From the NCBI GenBank assembly GCA_026413225.1, contig CM048554.1:76996463-77060462 (forward strand): a stretch of DNA of 64,000 nt, read 5' to 3'. How positions within the stretch are numbered: the stretch's first letter is position 1; every line of letters starts with the position of its first letter. This DNA is from Otis tarda. Taxonomy: Eukaryota; Chordata; Aves; Otidiformes; Otididae. The translations under genes were made by a program, and so were the position numbers. Positions 12,969 through 25,877 of the stretch are shown here, piece by piece. The notes under the pieces were generated by a model. It worked only from the letters and a program-made list of their open reading frames with translations. It did not search any database and was not told the origin of the DNA.

Positions 12969-15900
12969 AGTCTGTGCTGAACTTCCCAGTTCAGAGGCAC
13001 CTCTGAAAGTGAACCCAGTGGCTCCAGGAAAGTGCTGAGAAGGGGCCACTGTGTGTTAGACCCTGTGCTTGTCTCCTTGCTGGGGCAGGATGGTGTCCAA
13101 CATCATCCTACAAAAATCTCTTCTTGGTTACCCCACATCCTCCAGGGGCTATGGCTCCTTCTCCTGATGCTGCGGCTGTCCTGCGCTGTATTTCTGATGG
13201 CATCTGGCTCCAAACACAGGTGTCTCCTGGAGGGATGTTGTGTGGGTTTGGTGTGGAAGCTCCTGCTGTGGTCCCTGGAGGTCTGGGTGGTTCACCATGC
13301 AGCAGCCAGGAGCCTCGTGTCTGCTTCAGGGTGAGCCCAACAGCTCCTTAAATGCTTGGGTGAATCCAGGGTGAACGCTGGGGCACCTGCATGGCGGCAC
13401 TCCTCCGTTTTGGGGCCAGCCCTAACCCAGGTCCCTTTTTAACTATGACAGAAGCTGCTGCCGCTATTGCTGCTCCTGCTGTGTGACCCTCAGGGCCTGT
13501 TGTAAACATGAGATGGTTAAAAGTGTGTTCTCAACATGGTATTTCAACAACAAAAAAAAAGCCTTCCATGAGTAACAGGGAGAGCACATACCTGAGCTTG
13601 GCTTTCTGGGGAAACCCAGCTTGCGTGCTCACGGTGTGAATGCAGATTACACCCTCCTAGCTTCTGAATCTCTTGGCAAATCTTCATCAACTGGACTCAG
13701 GGGAGAAGATGCAAAGAGAAATGAGTTCCCATGAGTTTCATGACAAGGGCAGCTGAGAAGGGGAAAGGAAGTACCTAGAAATTACCCCTCAGAAAGGCTG
13801 CAGCCTGACCTCGCTGTTGGTTAGACGTGACAAAGTCCCACACGACGGAGCCTGTACAAGTCCCAGCTGCAGGGAAGGCCTCAGTCAGACTTTGCATCTT
13901 CCTGGGCACCACAGTCAATTGACCACGGGGCAGAGATATGGTTTGCTGGTTCCAGTCCTCAGAGGACCACCTAAGCCGGTGTGCTGGTTCTGGTTTACCC
14001 CCCAGTCCTTCTGTGTGCTGGGGCCCTCCTGGCCCCAGTGCAGCTGCCAGACTGGTGTGAGAGCGAAATAACCAGCCCGAGGCAGTGGTGGAACCACCCA
14101 TCTTCAGTAGAATCTCAGAAAGGTGCAGTCCATCAGAAACATAATGTGCCCACAGCGCTGACTACTGCTGTGTTTCTCAAATACAAGAGGATTTTCTTTC
14201 CCCTTGGTACCGAGGAATTTTATGCTGAGTTGACTGGATAAGACCACAGAATAATTTCCCAGAAAGATTAGGAAAGTCAAATATTTCTTAGGATCTCTAT
14301 CATGTCTGAAATCTCTTTATCCCACATACGAATTACTTTTTTCCTTTTAAACTGGCAAGTAAACTAAAGCTGAACCAAATGCTTTCCCTCCCAGCTGTTG
14401 CTCTCTGCTTAAAAACTTTTTTATTTTTATTTTATTTTTTTTTTTTTTTTAAGGCAGGAGCCTGAGAGAGGTCAGCTGGAGCATAAGTTCTCCCCTTTTC
14501 TCTTTCATTAGCGCAAGTGATGGCTACCCATGGATTTCAACTTTGTTTCAGCTCTTATTGGGAGTTCTTTGCAACCTGAAGCAGAGACGGATTGTCGGTG
14601 AAGAGGCTCTGCAATAACAAAGGCAGAAGTCAGGCAGCGAAGGTCTGACATGTGAGCTGTCAGAGGTGGTGTCACCACCAGCTGACCCATCATAAGACCT
14701 CCGGGGAAAGCCAACGGGCGCCCTGCTCAGGAGGTTCTAGTGCCCTGCTCCCCACTAGTTTGTGCTTGGAAACAGATTGACTAACATAATAGAGTGATTT
14801 TGTAATCTGTCATAATACCATAAGCTACAGATCCACAGACTTTGACCCCTCGCAGGTATAATGAGCTCCTTTATTCAAGCTGCACATGCTCTCTTGATGG
14901 GGGAGAGAGAGGGGGGCTTTTTCTAATTATATATCCAAAGCATATGTTTTGCCCAGAAACAAAGCATTATATTCATTAGTAAAATCCTATAAGCTAGGCT
15001 CTTTTTATTAGCCAGTTAACTAATTGACAGTTAAGAACGTGTATTAGTATCACGGTGTAACCATGCAGTCACTTAATCTGACAGCTTTATTAAAATCATA
15101 GCATTGCTCCTCTAAGTGAACGGCTGGAGCATTTGCATTAGAAGCCCTGGTGTTTGGAAATATATAGCTCAGCTGTGAAAAAAAAATCAATATAACACCA
15201 CAAAAAGTCTCAGCCTCGTGGCAGTCGCTGTTAATCCTTTGACAGAGTTGAAGAAGAGCACTAAAGGTCCTTTAAAAATCTGCTCAATCAATTTTAAGTA
15301 GGTTGTAAGGAGCGCACAGAACCATACGTCGGTACATTTTCCTTTTTCCACACTAAATCAGAAAATGATCTCATTGTAGCAATGAGAGCAGCAGGCATCT
15401 GAAAGAACAAGGTGAAACGCTTGGTGCAGTTTGGGCAGGGGGTGTGTGCTACACCGGTGAGCCCAAGTACAGCTGCAGATGCGGCATTTCCATTTGCAAT
15501 GGTAGTTTAAAAAGGTAAATGACTTGTATAAGGAAAAGCTTAGAAAATAAATACTGGTAATGGAATCAACGTCATCATGACAACATTGTACAGATCAACC
15601 TTACATACTCACCTCACCTAAGTAATAACCCTCTACAGAAGCCCATGTTTGAAATGGTTGTGGTCGCAGACTTGTGTCACTGAGTACAGCGCTTTCATGA
15701 GGAGTGATAATAAAAGTTCTACAGAATTACATTATTCCCTTCATTTTGCTTGCACAGCCTCTGCATTTGGTTAACAGATCTTTATCACCTGGTGCCTGAC
15801 GTAGAAGATGGAAAATACAATACAGCTTCGAATTTGTCAGCCTGACAGCTGAAGAAGGAAAAAAAAAGGTGAACTGGAAATCAGTGAAGGGAAAATAAAT

Positions 15901-18559
15901 ATGAAAACACATAATGGTGTTTTTACAGGTCTTTACCTCACACAGATTGGCAGACACCAAGGCTGTTCTCTGGGTATTCTGTCCCCATTGAAGCTGTGAG
16001 AGTTGTGTTTAGGTGGGCTGAGGCTACTGTGTATCTGCTGACCCAGCGTGAACCACTCAGTGGCCAGGAGCTCCTGGTGTGGTGGCCTGGCCCTTTCCGT
16101 ACCAAAGACGTGCTTGCCCCTAACCCCTAGGTTAGGCTAAATCCCTCTGATTCAAACATTTACCTGCACTCCCTGCCTCCTGCGCCTGACTCTCCCATGA
16201 TCATTATTTTAGCTCACTGAGGAGAAGATCAGAGTCTGGCACCAAAGGCCATCTTGCTCCTGACGCTCTGGGTACACAAATCAGGCAGGCACTCAGCGTG
16301 CCCAGAGGTGCCCAGCTATCAGTTGCTGGTGTTCTGTTTTATCACAAGTTTTCTCAGCTCCTCACCAGCAAATCTTACTGCTGCAGCTGCCCCATACCAG
16401 GAGTGTGGCAGCTTGGGCTGCTGCTGCGATGGACCAGGATGGTTTCAGAGCACTCCCTGGCTCCACTGCTTACAAAAGAGGCTTCATCCCATCTTCGTCT
16501 ACTGTAGACTCCCACCTCTTACTGTGAGCAGCAGTGAAGTACATGTGGCCAGGCTGATCCTGCAGCCAATTCTTTTTGCAGAAAAGATCTCAGCTGGGAT
16601 GGTTGGAATCAAGTGGAAATCACCTTGGGCTGGGCACTTCTGACACAGAAGCAGAAAAGTCAGTGTGTCCTCAGGAGTCTTTTGATTACCCTGCAGACAA
16701 GAAGGCTGTTAATGGAAAAAAAAATAGGTTTTTTTTTTTGAAGCAAAGAAACCTTTATATGAGAGGAAGTGGGCTGAAGTCAGTGGGTATGCATGAATAT
16801 AAGCACACATGTTGCTGTTTTCACTGGGCAGAGGCAATAGGAGAGGCAAACAGGAGGGAGCATAGGAACCTAGCCACCTTGCCCCTTTTCTGTGCTGCAT
16901 CTAGTGCTGCTGTGCTAGCGATGTTCAGAGGTATGTCCTGGTCTAGTCCTTTTTGTATCCATCCATGGATCTATGGTCCATCTAATCCCTTTATCAACTT
17001 GCTGACACTGTTGGACTCCCTCAGCCTCATGTAGCTGCCAGCAACAAAAGTCCAGTACCATCTGTACAAAGAACGTCTGTTTTAAACCATTATTCTACTA
17101 GTTTCTTCCAGTTTTCCCCATGATGATGTTGCGATACTTGCAAGCTGCTCTTCTGCTTGGCTGTTGTTGCCCAAGCTGTGTAACCTCCAACACCTCCTTT
17201 CTCAGTCACTTCCTCCGCAGAGTCCCAGCCAGCCTCCTCATCCTGTAAGATGACGTAAGATCTCCTTGACCAGTTCAGTTGCCGTTCCCTGTCCCTCCTC
17301 TAGCTCCGCTTTCTATATCAAGGGTACACACCAATGAGTGTCCGCTTTAGCCACAAACGTGAGGTGTAGATCAGTTCAGCCAGTAGGTACTGTTTTAAAT
17401 GTCCCCTTTATTTTTCCCGTGACTTCACTTTCATATTAATTGCTTTCTAATCTTAACAAAAACCAATTTTTATCCTTTGCCTTCTGACACTTTAATCTAA
17501 ACCCAGACACTCTTGCCCCTTAAAAATAAGCAGAGGACAAAGTAAACCAGAGAACTGTAGTTAATTGTAAATCATTAAAGCTGATAAAAACTTTCTGGAA
17601 GCCAGCGCAAGCCCCTGTGTGTAACATTGCAGTCATGGTTTTGCGACGATTTCTTGGGCAAACCTTGCACCGGCAGCAGCCAGGCAATGGTGTCAATGCG
17701 AATTTCGCCTGATCACTGCAGGCATGCTTGAGATTATTGAGGAATAAATAAAATGTCAGGGAAAGCCCTTCTTAAACATTCAAACGATACTCGTTCACAA
17801 AGCCCAGCCATGGCGAACAGACGGCAGCGTTGTGCTGTGCTAAGCTGCTGTACCAAGCTGCTGTACCTTGGAGCGGGCTTGCGGGGTAGACCATAATATC
17901 ACACTTCCTGAGCATTTTCTGGGCAGCAGAGGAGTAAACAATACCTCTAATGCGAAATCAGAGGTAAAGTGAATTAGGTGTTGATAACCCTTTAAAAAGA
18001 AAAGGTATTTTGTGAGTTTCTGTGCAAAGACCATTTGAGCTCTAAGCTTCATAATCAGCTTGGAAAATAGTTTAACCCCCAGGAATCTCTGTGACTTACT
18101 TCTGTCTTCCCCAATTTGCAAGGTCAACTATCAAAACAGATATTGTTTGAAGAGCGCTGAGTGCCAAGTAGTAAGCATAATTTACAAATGATTTTCTGTT
18201 TCTAAAGGCAGTGCTACTGCATCATTTTTAGGCCATGTTCAAAATGATGACGTAAAGTAGCTAATTTAAACAAAAATGGGAAACTCTGAGGAAAAAAGTG
18301 GGGGGAGGACTTTTCAGATAATCTACTTACTGCATCTTTGTTGTGCCTATCCTCGTAATACCCCTGAGTCCCAGTTGCTGGATTTAACCATAACACTTAA
18401 TAATTTCCAGAGAAGCAGCAGCTGCGCTACAGCTTTCATCGTTAGTATTCCCAGCATTAGTGCCTTGCTCTGCTGCCTGTGAAGCCCTGTGGCAAAGCTT
18501 GCACCTCCTCAAGGGCAAAACCCTCACTGCTGCTCCCTGTGTGAAGCTGAAGGAAAGGT
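12969..18559. other. Intergenic, no gene seen; two regulatory-looking stretches
   Basis: Open frames are short and mostly GC-rich shadows. Poly-A or poly-T tracts occur near 13550 and 14410-14450. The AT-rich stretches at about 14755-15310 and 17500-17770 have balanced, non-repetitive composition that resembles conserved non-coding DNA, but this cannot be tested here. A 13-bp tandem pair (AAGCTGCTGTACC) lies at 17842-17867. Confidence 0.6.
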
Positions 18560-18692
18560 AGAGAAAAGGAGAGAGAGAAAGAAGGAGAGAAAAAAAGAGA
18601 GGAAGAGAGAAAGATGAGAAAAGAGAAAGAAGCAAGAGGAGAAAGAGGAGAAAGACAGAAAGAAGGAGAGAAAGAAGAGCAAGAGAGAAGGG
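18560..18692 (+). repeat. GA-rich polypurine tract
   Basis: About 130 bases are almost all A and G on the + strand (GAGA, GAAA and GGAGA units), with only a few pyrimidines. It is a degenerate microsatellite. The long antisense open frame across it, rich in Leu, Ser and Phe, is a composition artefact. Confidence 0.93.
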
Positions 18693-20460
18693 GTTTATCT
18701 TCACCAAGGGCCTAGAAAGACTGGAGAGAGACCTCCCTTGGACAATGTGCTACAGCTTAGCATTTTGGACCTAGGTCAGTGGAAACCCTCAACCCCTAAA
18801 GCACTGCTCAGCTTCAGTACTGCATCCCCACAGTTACTCCCTTGCACCCAACAGGAAAGAAGAAAGTAGGCCAAAATGCCAACTGAACTGATTCCTGATG
18901 TAACTCAATCGTTGGATTTTCTGCTAAGGGTAAGACTCCAGGGAGTCACAGCTCAAATGCCACAGATGAGCCTACGAGGCGCAGAAGCTCTCATCTTCCC
19001 ACTCTCCTGGCTCTTCTGGTACTGTGCTCTGTTTAGGAGCACTGTGGGGTTTTGGGTTGCCATTAACCTCTACACAACTGAGATACAAGCTGCCAGTACC
19101 TTATTCCTCAATTTGTCACCTCTCAACAGGAAAACCTCCCAGTTTCCTGTCATCTGTAACTCCCCATTGCATGAAGTTCTGCAGTACTCAGCGTGCTGCC
19201 CAGGAAAGCTCTGTCTCCCTATCCTACCGATTTCCACACCACTGTGCTGCTGTCTCCCCCATCCGATCGTTATCAGTCTGGCCTAATCCTTATGCCAGGA
19301 AGAATTGTGGATGTGGAAGCGTGCCAAGGAGAATACGACACATATCTGTTCTCACCCCTGTTTGGAAGTAAATCGGACTTTGGGGGATGCAGGAATGTGG
19401 TAATCCCAACCAGAGGGAGTTACACTCTTGTGGGCACCCCAAAAAGAGGTTAAAACATGAGACCTTTCTTCTTTGTATGGCCATGTTAAATGTGTTGAAC
19501 AGCTCAACAAAGCTGTGGTCTGGGCAACTGCCAGTTTTCTTTCCATCAAAACCACCATGCAAATACGAAGACGAGAGGTCCACTGTGGTCCCAGGCTGGA
19601 TCACTGGGCCATCAATTTGAATTCGGCTTCTCTGCCAGAAATAAATAAAATAGCAGCAATAAGAAGTGCCAGTGACAAGGGCAGTGGTGTTTGCACGGAC
19701 GTGGGTGCACGCACTCACCTGCCACAGTGGAACTCACTGCAGGCATCTTCCCTGCCACAGCCTATTTCTCTTCATGAGAGGCTCTTTTTTTTTGGTTCAC
19801 GACTCTCAAGGTTGGTCACAAGCAACTTTTACTAACTGGAACTAATTGAATGGACCATCTTGTGTCACAAGACGCACTCAGAGGAAGAACATTTCTGAAA
19901 CAGCTAGGCCAAACACAATGACTCCTGTGTGACACTGCCTGCAGAGCGGACCAGGAGCAGAGCAAAGGCAGGGATCTGCCTGGCCACCCAGTGCTGCCAG
20001 ACAGCCTGAGGTGGATCCCAGCTACTCATGCAGTGCAGATCTTGCTGCCTTTCTCCTGCCTGTAGCTTTTCCACAGCTACAGGTGCTTCTGAAGCTCTTA
20101 CAAAGACCTATTTTGTTAGCAATGCTCATTTCAATGAAATACGCCATGCAAACCTGTTATCTTCTCTCTCTCTCACCTACATACACTAAAAGCCTTCTTC
20201 CTTTGTTGATTTAACGGCCCAGATATGCTAGACTTATATAATGTCACATTGCATTTTGCTGGAAACTAATACACCTATAAAACTGGCAAACCGTTGGAAA
20301 TTTGTCACCTTCTTATCAGACTAGTTTGGCAATGGCGTGAGCTGGAGAACTTCCCAGCGCTGTGTTGGATTGCCGTTTTTGTAGAAAAAGTTAGTAGAAA
20401 CTTAGCACTAGCAGCTTAAACATGAGTTTAGACAAAGCCTATAGATTGTGGTATATGAAC
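18693..20460. other. Intergenic, no gene seen
   Basis: A cluster of overlapping open frames on both strands (about 18876-19835) reaches 142 codons. No family was recognised and no splice structure was evident. It lies directly upstream of the endogenous retrovirus but shows no retroviral similarity that I can see. Confidence 0.55.
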
Positions 20461-20841
20461 TGTAACAATCGTACAACATGCCGGATAGTTAACTACAGAA
20501 CTGGCCGAGACCGACCTCAGAAGATGTGAAACAGGGTACAGAACCACTGCATAGTGTATAAGAAGATGACCACTTAGCAACTGCTTAGTAACAAAACAGC
20601 AAGCAAATCAAACCAATAAAGAGCAAGAAGATGCCAGACCTTAATATTACCATTGGTGCGAACTGCCGCGTGAGGAGTGAGGAATTGAGATTGTAAGGAT
20701 ATGATTTGGGATTTCTTTGTTTGGGGTCCTTCTTTGGATGCACCCAGCTCAAACTGTAGCACTATTAATGAAAATGAGTTTATAGAAGAATCTCTTTTGG
20801 CTTATTGATTCAGTGGAAACCTAGAGTTGAACCCTGTTACA
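20461..20841 (+). repeat. 5' LTR of the endogenous retrovirus
   Basis: It begins TGTAACA and ends TGTTACA, a perfect seven-base inverted terminal pair. A TATA-like GTATAAG lies near 20556 and a poly(A) signal AATAAAG near 20615, giving a plausible U3-R-U5 order. The part from 20563 aligns with the 3' LTR. An alternative end a few bases downstream (at CTGGCA) is possible because similarity to the 3' copy continues a little further. Confidence 0.8.
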
Positions 20842-21099
20842 GTGGCTGGCATGTGTAAGGTGCCCCACCTGGGACTCTAGGCAACCACCACTAGACGTTG
20901 GATCCTTTCATCCCCAAATGTCCAACTGCTGGCATTGGGTGAGTTCACCTGGGAACTTTGGCCGATGATGAGCGAATAACAGGTGGGTAGCCCCTGAAGG
21001 ATCCTTCGACCAAAATAAATTAACTTTACTACGACATATTCTAGAAGGTGAAAACCTTATCAAATGCATTTTTGGTATGTATGGGACAACTGGGCATAT

Positions 21100-22290
21100 G
21101 ACCACCATAAAGAAGGTGGTCGGAAAAGTTCATAGAGAACCCAGGTTATGACTCAAGCTGCAGCAGTTGTGAGTGATCCAACAGACATGCTTGTGGAATC
21201 TGCTTCACCCTGTGCACTCTCCTCTCTGCTTTCTTCTAACCCATCTTTTGCTGCTGCTTCCACCACTCCTCCAGCTACTGCTTCTGCCAAGGTTCTTCCA
21301 AATCCAGCTGCGATGCAGCCTGTAGCAGAGTGAGCTAATGCTCCTCCTCCAGTATTGCATGTATTTACTAATCAACCCTGGAATCCAGGAGATTTAGCTG
21401 TGTGGGGGAGTAAAATGCCCAGACTGAGGAAAGATGCAGATCGGTGTGCCCAATTATTTTCACTGGATATAATCCATCATGGGGGGATACTAAAATATTA
21501 TTGACAGAGTTATTTCGACCTGATTAAAGGGATAAAGTAATTGAAAATTACACAGAATTGATGTGACAGGTTGGGGGAAATTGGAAGCCTTGTCCAGCAA
21601 ATTATTGAAATTGGGATTATAACAATGCAGGAGACAGAACCAACTGTCAAACAGCGATTTGGAATTTAGTGGAAGCTATTAGAGCTTGTGGAGAATTGGG
21701 AGTGAACTGGACGAAAGTATAGGAATGTAGGCAGAGGCTAGAAGAACACCTTAGTGACTACTGGGGACGACTACGGTGAGCTTTATTACAATATGGAGGA
21801 ATGACCACGCAGAACTTTAACAATGAGCTAGTGGCAAGTGTATTTGTTGATCAAGCCACCACGGATATATGGAAATATTTTAAAGAACATAGGCCTGGGT
21901 GGCAAAAGGAGAAATTACAAAAGACCCTAACTGTGGTAGTGTTTATGTTTGATGGACAAGAGCAAAAACATAGAGCTGAACTCGCCAAGGAAAATAAAGA
22001 GGAAAAGCAACAAGAAACCAGTCTTTTAGCGGCAGCACCAGCACGGAGTTTACAACTAAGAGGGTGAGGGAGGGAATTTCCCCATCCAAGAGAACAAAAC
22101 AGGGGACTAGGTAGGTCAGACTGGAGATTTGAAAGAGGAATGGTAAGACTTGGAAATAACTGGGAGGAAAGGTGTCGTTACTGTAAGAAACTTGATTGCT
22201 GGCAAAGAGTGGCTGTTTTATTCGAGGGGGCCTTGAAGGGAACTGGACACAGGAAGTGTGAGACAGCAATCGAGAAGTAATCCACAATGA
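21100..22290 (+). mobile_element. gag-like region of the retroviral fossil
   Basis: A proline-, serine- and alanine-rich stretch (about 21150-21335) is followed by a capsid-like segment (about 21360-21960). A charged Lys/Glu-rich linker and a nucleocapsid-like part with a Cys-rich knuckle (about 22030-22290) come next. That order and the charged linker are typical of gammaretroviral Gag. The region is broken. Confidence 0.75.
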
Positions 22291-22329
22291 CTGGAGGCAG
22301 GGGACTCTGAAGTTTCTGTGGAAATTGGA

Positions 22330-24620
22330 GTCTATGGGATGTGGAAAGCTCAGCTGAATCGTAAGAGATATATAATTGGGAAAACAGAAGGAAAGGAAGT
22401 TGAATTTTTAGTCGACACAGGAGCAACACTGTAACTTTAAAATTTAGTACCAAAGGGATTTGTATCATAGGACAAGGTTTTAGTTCAAGGGGGAATGGGA
22501 AAAAGGAGAACACATTTTAAGTAAGCCATTAATTACGACTAACAACAGGAAATAAAGGGTCGTGGGGAAGATTTGTAGCAGCAGGGGAGTACCCAGTTTG
22601 TTTATTAGGAAGAGATCTCCTCCAAACCCTGGATGCCCAACTACATCTATCACTCAGGGGTACTGATTTGGTAACCACGGAGGTACACGTAATATCCGAA
22701 CTCAGGATCCCGACCTAGAGACACAAAAACCCCTGGGAGCAGTGCCCAGGGAATGGTGGAGTAAATCGGGAACTGCTGCGGGACTGCTGAAACCGGCACA
22801 AGCAGTACAGGCAAAAGCAAGGGGAGGCACGCCATCTGCTGAAAAGCGGTCTCCTGTCCCCGGGAAGCAGAGAAAAATCTTCAAAACCCAAACAGATCAT
22901 CAGTACCTTGCCCAAGGAATCTTGAAAGTGTGTGAATCCCCATATAATAAATACCTCAATGTCACCAGTAAGAAAAAACAGGTTGGATAAAGATGGGGAT
23001 CCTGAGTTCCAATTTGTTCAAGATTTGAGAGCAATTAATCTAAGATGAAGTGTTTTACTGTGATTGAATTGACCGCAGCATTCTTCAGTATTCCCATAGA
23101 TGAAGAAAGCCAACACTTGTTTGCTTTCACTTGGGAGGGACAACAGTTGATGCGGACTCGCCTTCCACAGGGGTTTACTGGGTTTCCCACCATGTTTTCT
23201 TGGGTATTAAAAGAAGATTTAAAGGATGCTGAGTTACCTGGTGGATCAGTTTTAGTGCAATATGTTCATGACTTACTAATAGCTAGTAGAAATCATAATG
23301 ACTGTTTAAAAAGTACTATACATTTAGGTACTGCCTTAGAAACCAAGGGACATCGCCATCGCAACCAAGGGTGCCTCTCCATCCAAGCTCCAGCTGTGTC
23401 AAAAGGAAGTAAAATATCTGGGATTCATCTGAAGGGAACAACAATGGGTACTAGATCCAGAAAGAGTAAAAGCTATAATTGACATTCCTCAACCAGTTAC
23501 GAAAAAACAGCTATGAGGGCTTTTAAGGTGCAGTTAGGTTTTACTGACCATGGATACCAGGATTAGGGGAACTAACCAAACCTCTGACAAAGACAACAAA
23601 AAACTATGAAATAGAACCCATTACATGGGGGCCAGAACAGGGAAAAACCTTTAGAGCTATAACAGGGGCTTTGGCTTCAGCTTTAGGACTTCCAGACTAT
23701 GCAAAACCTTTTGATCTCTACATACGTGAACAAAAATGGGTGGCTAGTGAGTGTTTACACAGAAATTAGGACCTCATCAAAAACCTGTGGCATATTATTC
23801 TATTCAACTGTATCGGGTGGCAGCTGGACCTCCAGCATGGCATCAAATCAGTGGTCACTGGCTGCTACAATAGTTGAAAAACCTGATCTTTATTATTAGG
23901 GCACCCAATTACGATCCGTATGCCACACAAAGTTGATTTACTTCTCACGCAATATGTGATGCAAGCCTTGTCTCCCCAATGTGCACATAAATACAAACTA
24001 GCTCTTTCAAATGCAGATAATGTGACTCTAAATAGGTGTAATATGTTGAACACAGCAACTTTACTACCAATACCTGGAGAAGGGGAAGAACATCACCGAC
24101 GTGACATGGCAATCCAGACTATTAGTAAGCCACGAGCAGATCTCACCAACCTCCCCTTACAAAACCCAGATCTTGTTTTATTCACAAATGGATTGTCCTA
24201 CTCTTTACACAGGCAATGGAAGATTGGCTAAGCAATTGCGGACCAATGGCAGGTTGTAGATACCTGACCCCTTCCAGCAAGTTCGTGTTCAAGAGCTAGA
24301 GTTAATTGTGTTAGCCTGAGCAGCTTGCCTGGGAAGTGGAAAGTGAGTAACCATCTACACATATTCAAGGTATGCTTTTTGGCATATGCCATGGAATAGG
24401 CATATTGTGGAAAGAATGGGAGTTTCTAACCTCCTTGGGAAAAGCTGTGGCTAATGGAATAGAAATTCAGGATTTGTTGGATGCAATTCAGCTTCCCAAA
24501 GAGATTGTTGTGGTTCACTATTCAGCCCATACAAGGGACACTACTGTAATCCGCAAAGGGAATGCCTTAGCTGACATAGCAGTGAAAGCCCTGGCTCATC
24601 AACTTGCAGTGAAGTTAGTT
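22330..24620 (+). mobile_element. pol-like region of the retroviral fossil
   Basis: A protease-like segment with the VDTGAT-type active-site motif lies near 22400-22440. Reverse transcriptase similarity runs from about 22980 to 23520, including an LPQGF motif. A connection and RNase H-like part extends to about 24600. The region is broken throughout, and integrase was not recognised. Confidence 0.88.
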
Positions 24621-24622
24621 TT

Positions 24623-24900
24623 AAGATGACCACTTAGCAACTGCTTAGTAACAAAACAGCAAGCAAATCAAACCATTAAAAACCAAGAAGACCTCAGAGC
24701 TTACTACTACTATTGGTGTGAACTGTTGTGTGGGGGGTGGGGGACTGAGACTGTCAGGCTACAATTTGGGATTTCTGTGTTTGAGGTCCTTCTTTGGAGG
24801 CACCCAGCCTGAGCTGTAGTGCTGTTAATAAAAAAGACTATAAAAGAGTCTCTTTTCGGCTTATTGATTCAGCAGAAATCTAGAGTCGAACCCTGTTATG
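24623..24900 (+). repeat. 3' LTR of the endogenous retrovirus, recognisable portion
   Basis: It aligns to 20563-20841, with long identical blocks such as GACCACTTAGCAACTGCTTA and GGCTTATTGATTCAG. Most differences are transitions, as expected for old methylated DNA. Confidence 0.9.
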
Positions 24901-24917
24901 GTGCCTGGCAAATGTAA

Positions 24918-25467
24918 TTTCTATAACACCATCTGCCAGCCAGTCCCTACCTCTGGAAATGCCTGGTCTGCAGACTCCATCGGCTGTGGAAGGCTGTGCA
25001 CCAGCTCAGAGAAGATCAGGAAGGTCATGACATCTGGGATACAAGTTTCCACAGCGGTAGGTGTATGTGCTAGATTTTAATCTCAGTTTCACAATCATAA
25101 AGTCTTCCATTCCATTTGGAAACTACGTATCTGTTACGCCTGAAATGTTCTAAATTTCACCATTCCTACTTGCTAAACCAGTCTGACCGTCATCTGTGGT
25201 TCCTCACCAGGTTTGTCACTGCTTTTCTTCCACAGAGGTTATGGGATCTTGTCAAAGCACTCTTCCTCCTGCCAGCAATTTGGGTCTCTGGTTTGTGTGG
25301 TTAGGAATTAAGGCAGGATTGAACTGAGTAGGATGCATTTTTGTAACATTCTCTTGATAAAAGCTTGAAATTGCACACTTGGTAGAGGTGGTCAGCAGCT
25401 GACAATCTTCCATGAGACTGGAAACATTACAAGTGGATGTGCAAGAGAGATGCTAGTGACTGCATTG
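24918..25467. other. Intergenic gap between the retroviral fossil and CR1
   Basis: About 550 bases of unique-looking sequence contain only short open frames and no recognised family. Confidence 0.6.
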
Positions 25468-25877
25468 GCAGGCTGAGAGAGATGGGGCTGTTCAGCTTGG
25501 AGAAGAGAAGGCTCCAGGAAGACTAAAATGCTATAAGTAGCTGCCTTCCAGTACCTGAAGGGGGCTTATAAGAAAGACTGGGAGAAATGCTTCAGCAGGG
25601 CCTGTTGTGATAGGACGGGGTAATGGTTTTAAAATAGAAAGAGGTAGATTCAGACTGGACTTAAGGAAAAAATGTTTTACAATGAGGGTGGTGGAACACT
25701 GGCACAGGTTGCCCAAAGAGGCGGTGGATGCCCCATCCCTGGAAACATTCAAGGCCAGGTTGGACGGGGCTCTGAACAACCTGATCTGGTTGGAGATGTC
25801 CCTGCTCCTTGCAGGGGCGTTGGACTAGATGGCCTTTGAAGGTCCTTTTCCAACCCAAACCATTCTGTGATTCTATG
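25468..25877 (+). mobile_element. CR1 LINE, 5'-truncated 3' end
   Basis: It starts in the conserved GGCTGTTCAGCTTGGAGAAG region. It continues through the end of ORF2 (translated motifs RFRLDLRKKCFTMRVVEHWH and RLPKEAVDAPSLETFKARLD) and ends in the CR1 tail CATTCTGTGATTCTATG. A frame of about 70 codons is still open, so this copy is fairly young for the locus. It closely resembles the inverted copy at the end of the window. Confidence 0.95.

Larger units (their letters stand above)
20461..24900 (+). mobile_element. Endogenous retrovirus fossil, class I (gammaretrovirus-like), broken
   Basis: Two related LTRs bracket about 3.8 kb of internal sequence in the order gag-like, protease-like, reverse transcriptase and RNase H-like. 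The LTRs, compared over about 279 bases, differ at roughly one position in six or seven by eye, which points to an insertion tens of millions of years old. There are many breaks in all coding parts, and no integrase or envelope was recognised. The reverse transcriptase and capsid-nucleocapsid regions look gammaretrovirus-like rather than alpha- or betaretroviral. I did not find a clear target-site duplication. Confidence 0.93.

Noticed and set aside
18384-18707. Antisense 107-codon open frame rich in Leu, Ser and Phe
   Set aside because: It is the translation of the GA-rich polypurine tract and has no independent support.
18876-19835. Cluster of open frames upstream of the retroviral fossil
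   Set aside because: I considered a broken gene or part of the retrovirus, but found no recognisable motif and the element's LTR starts later.
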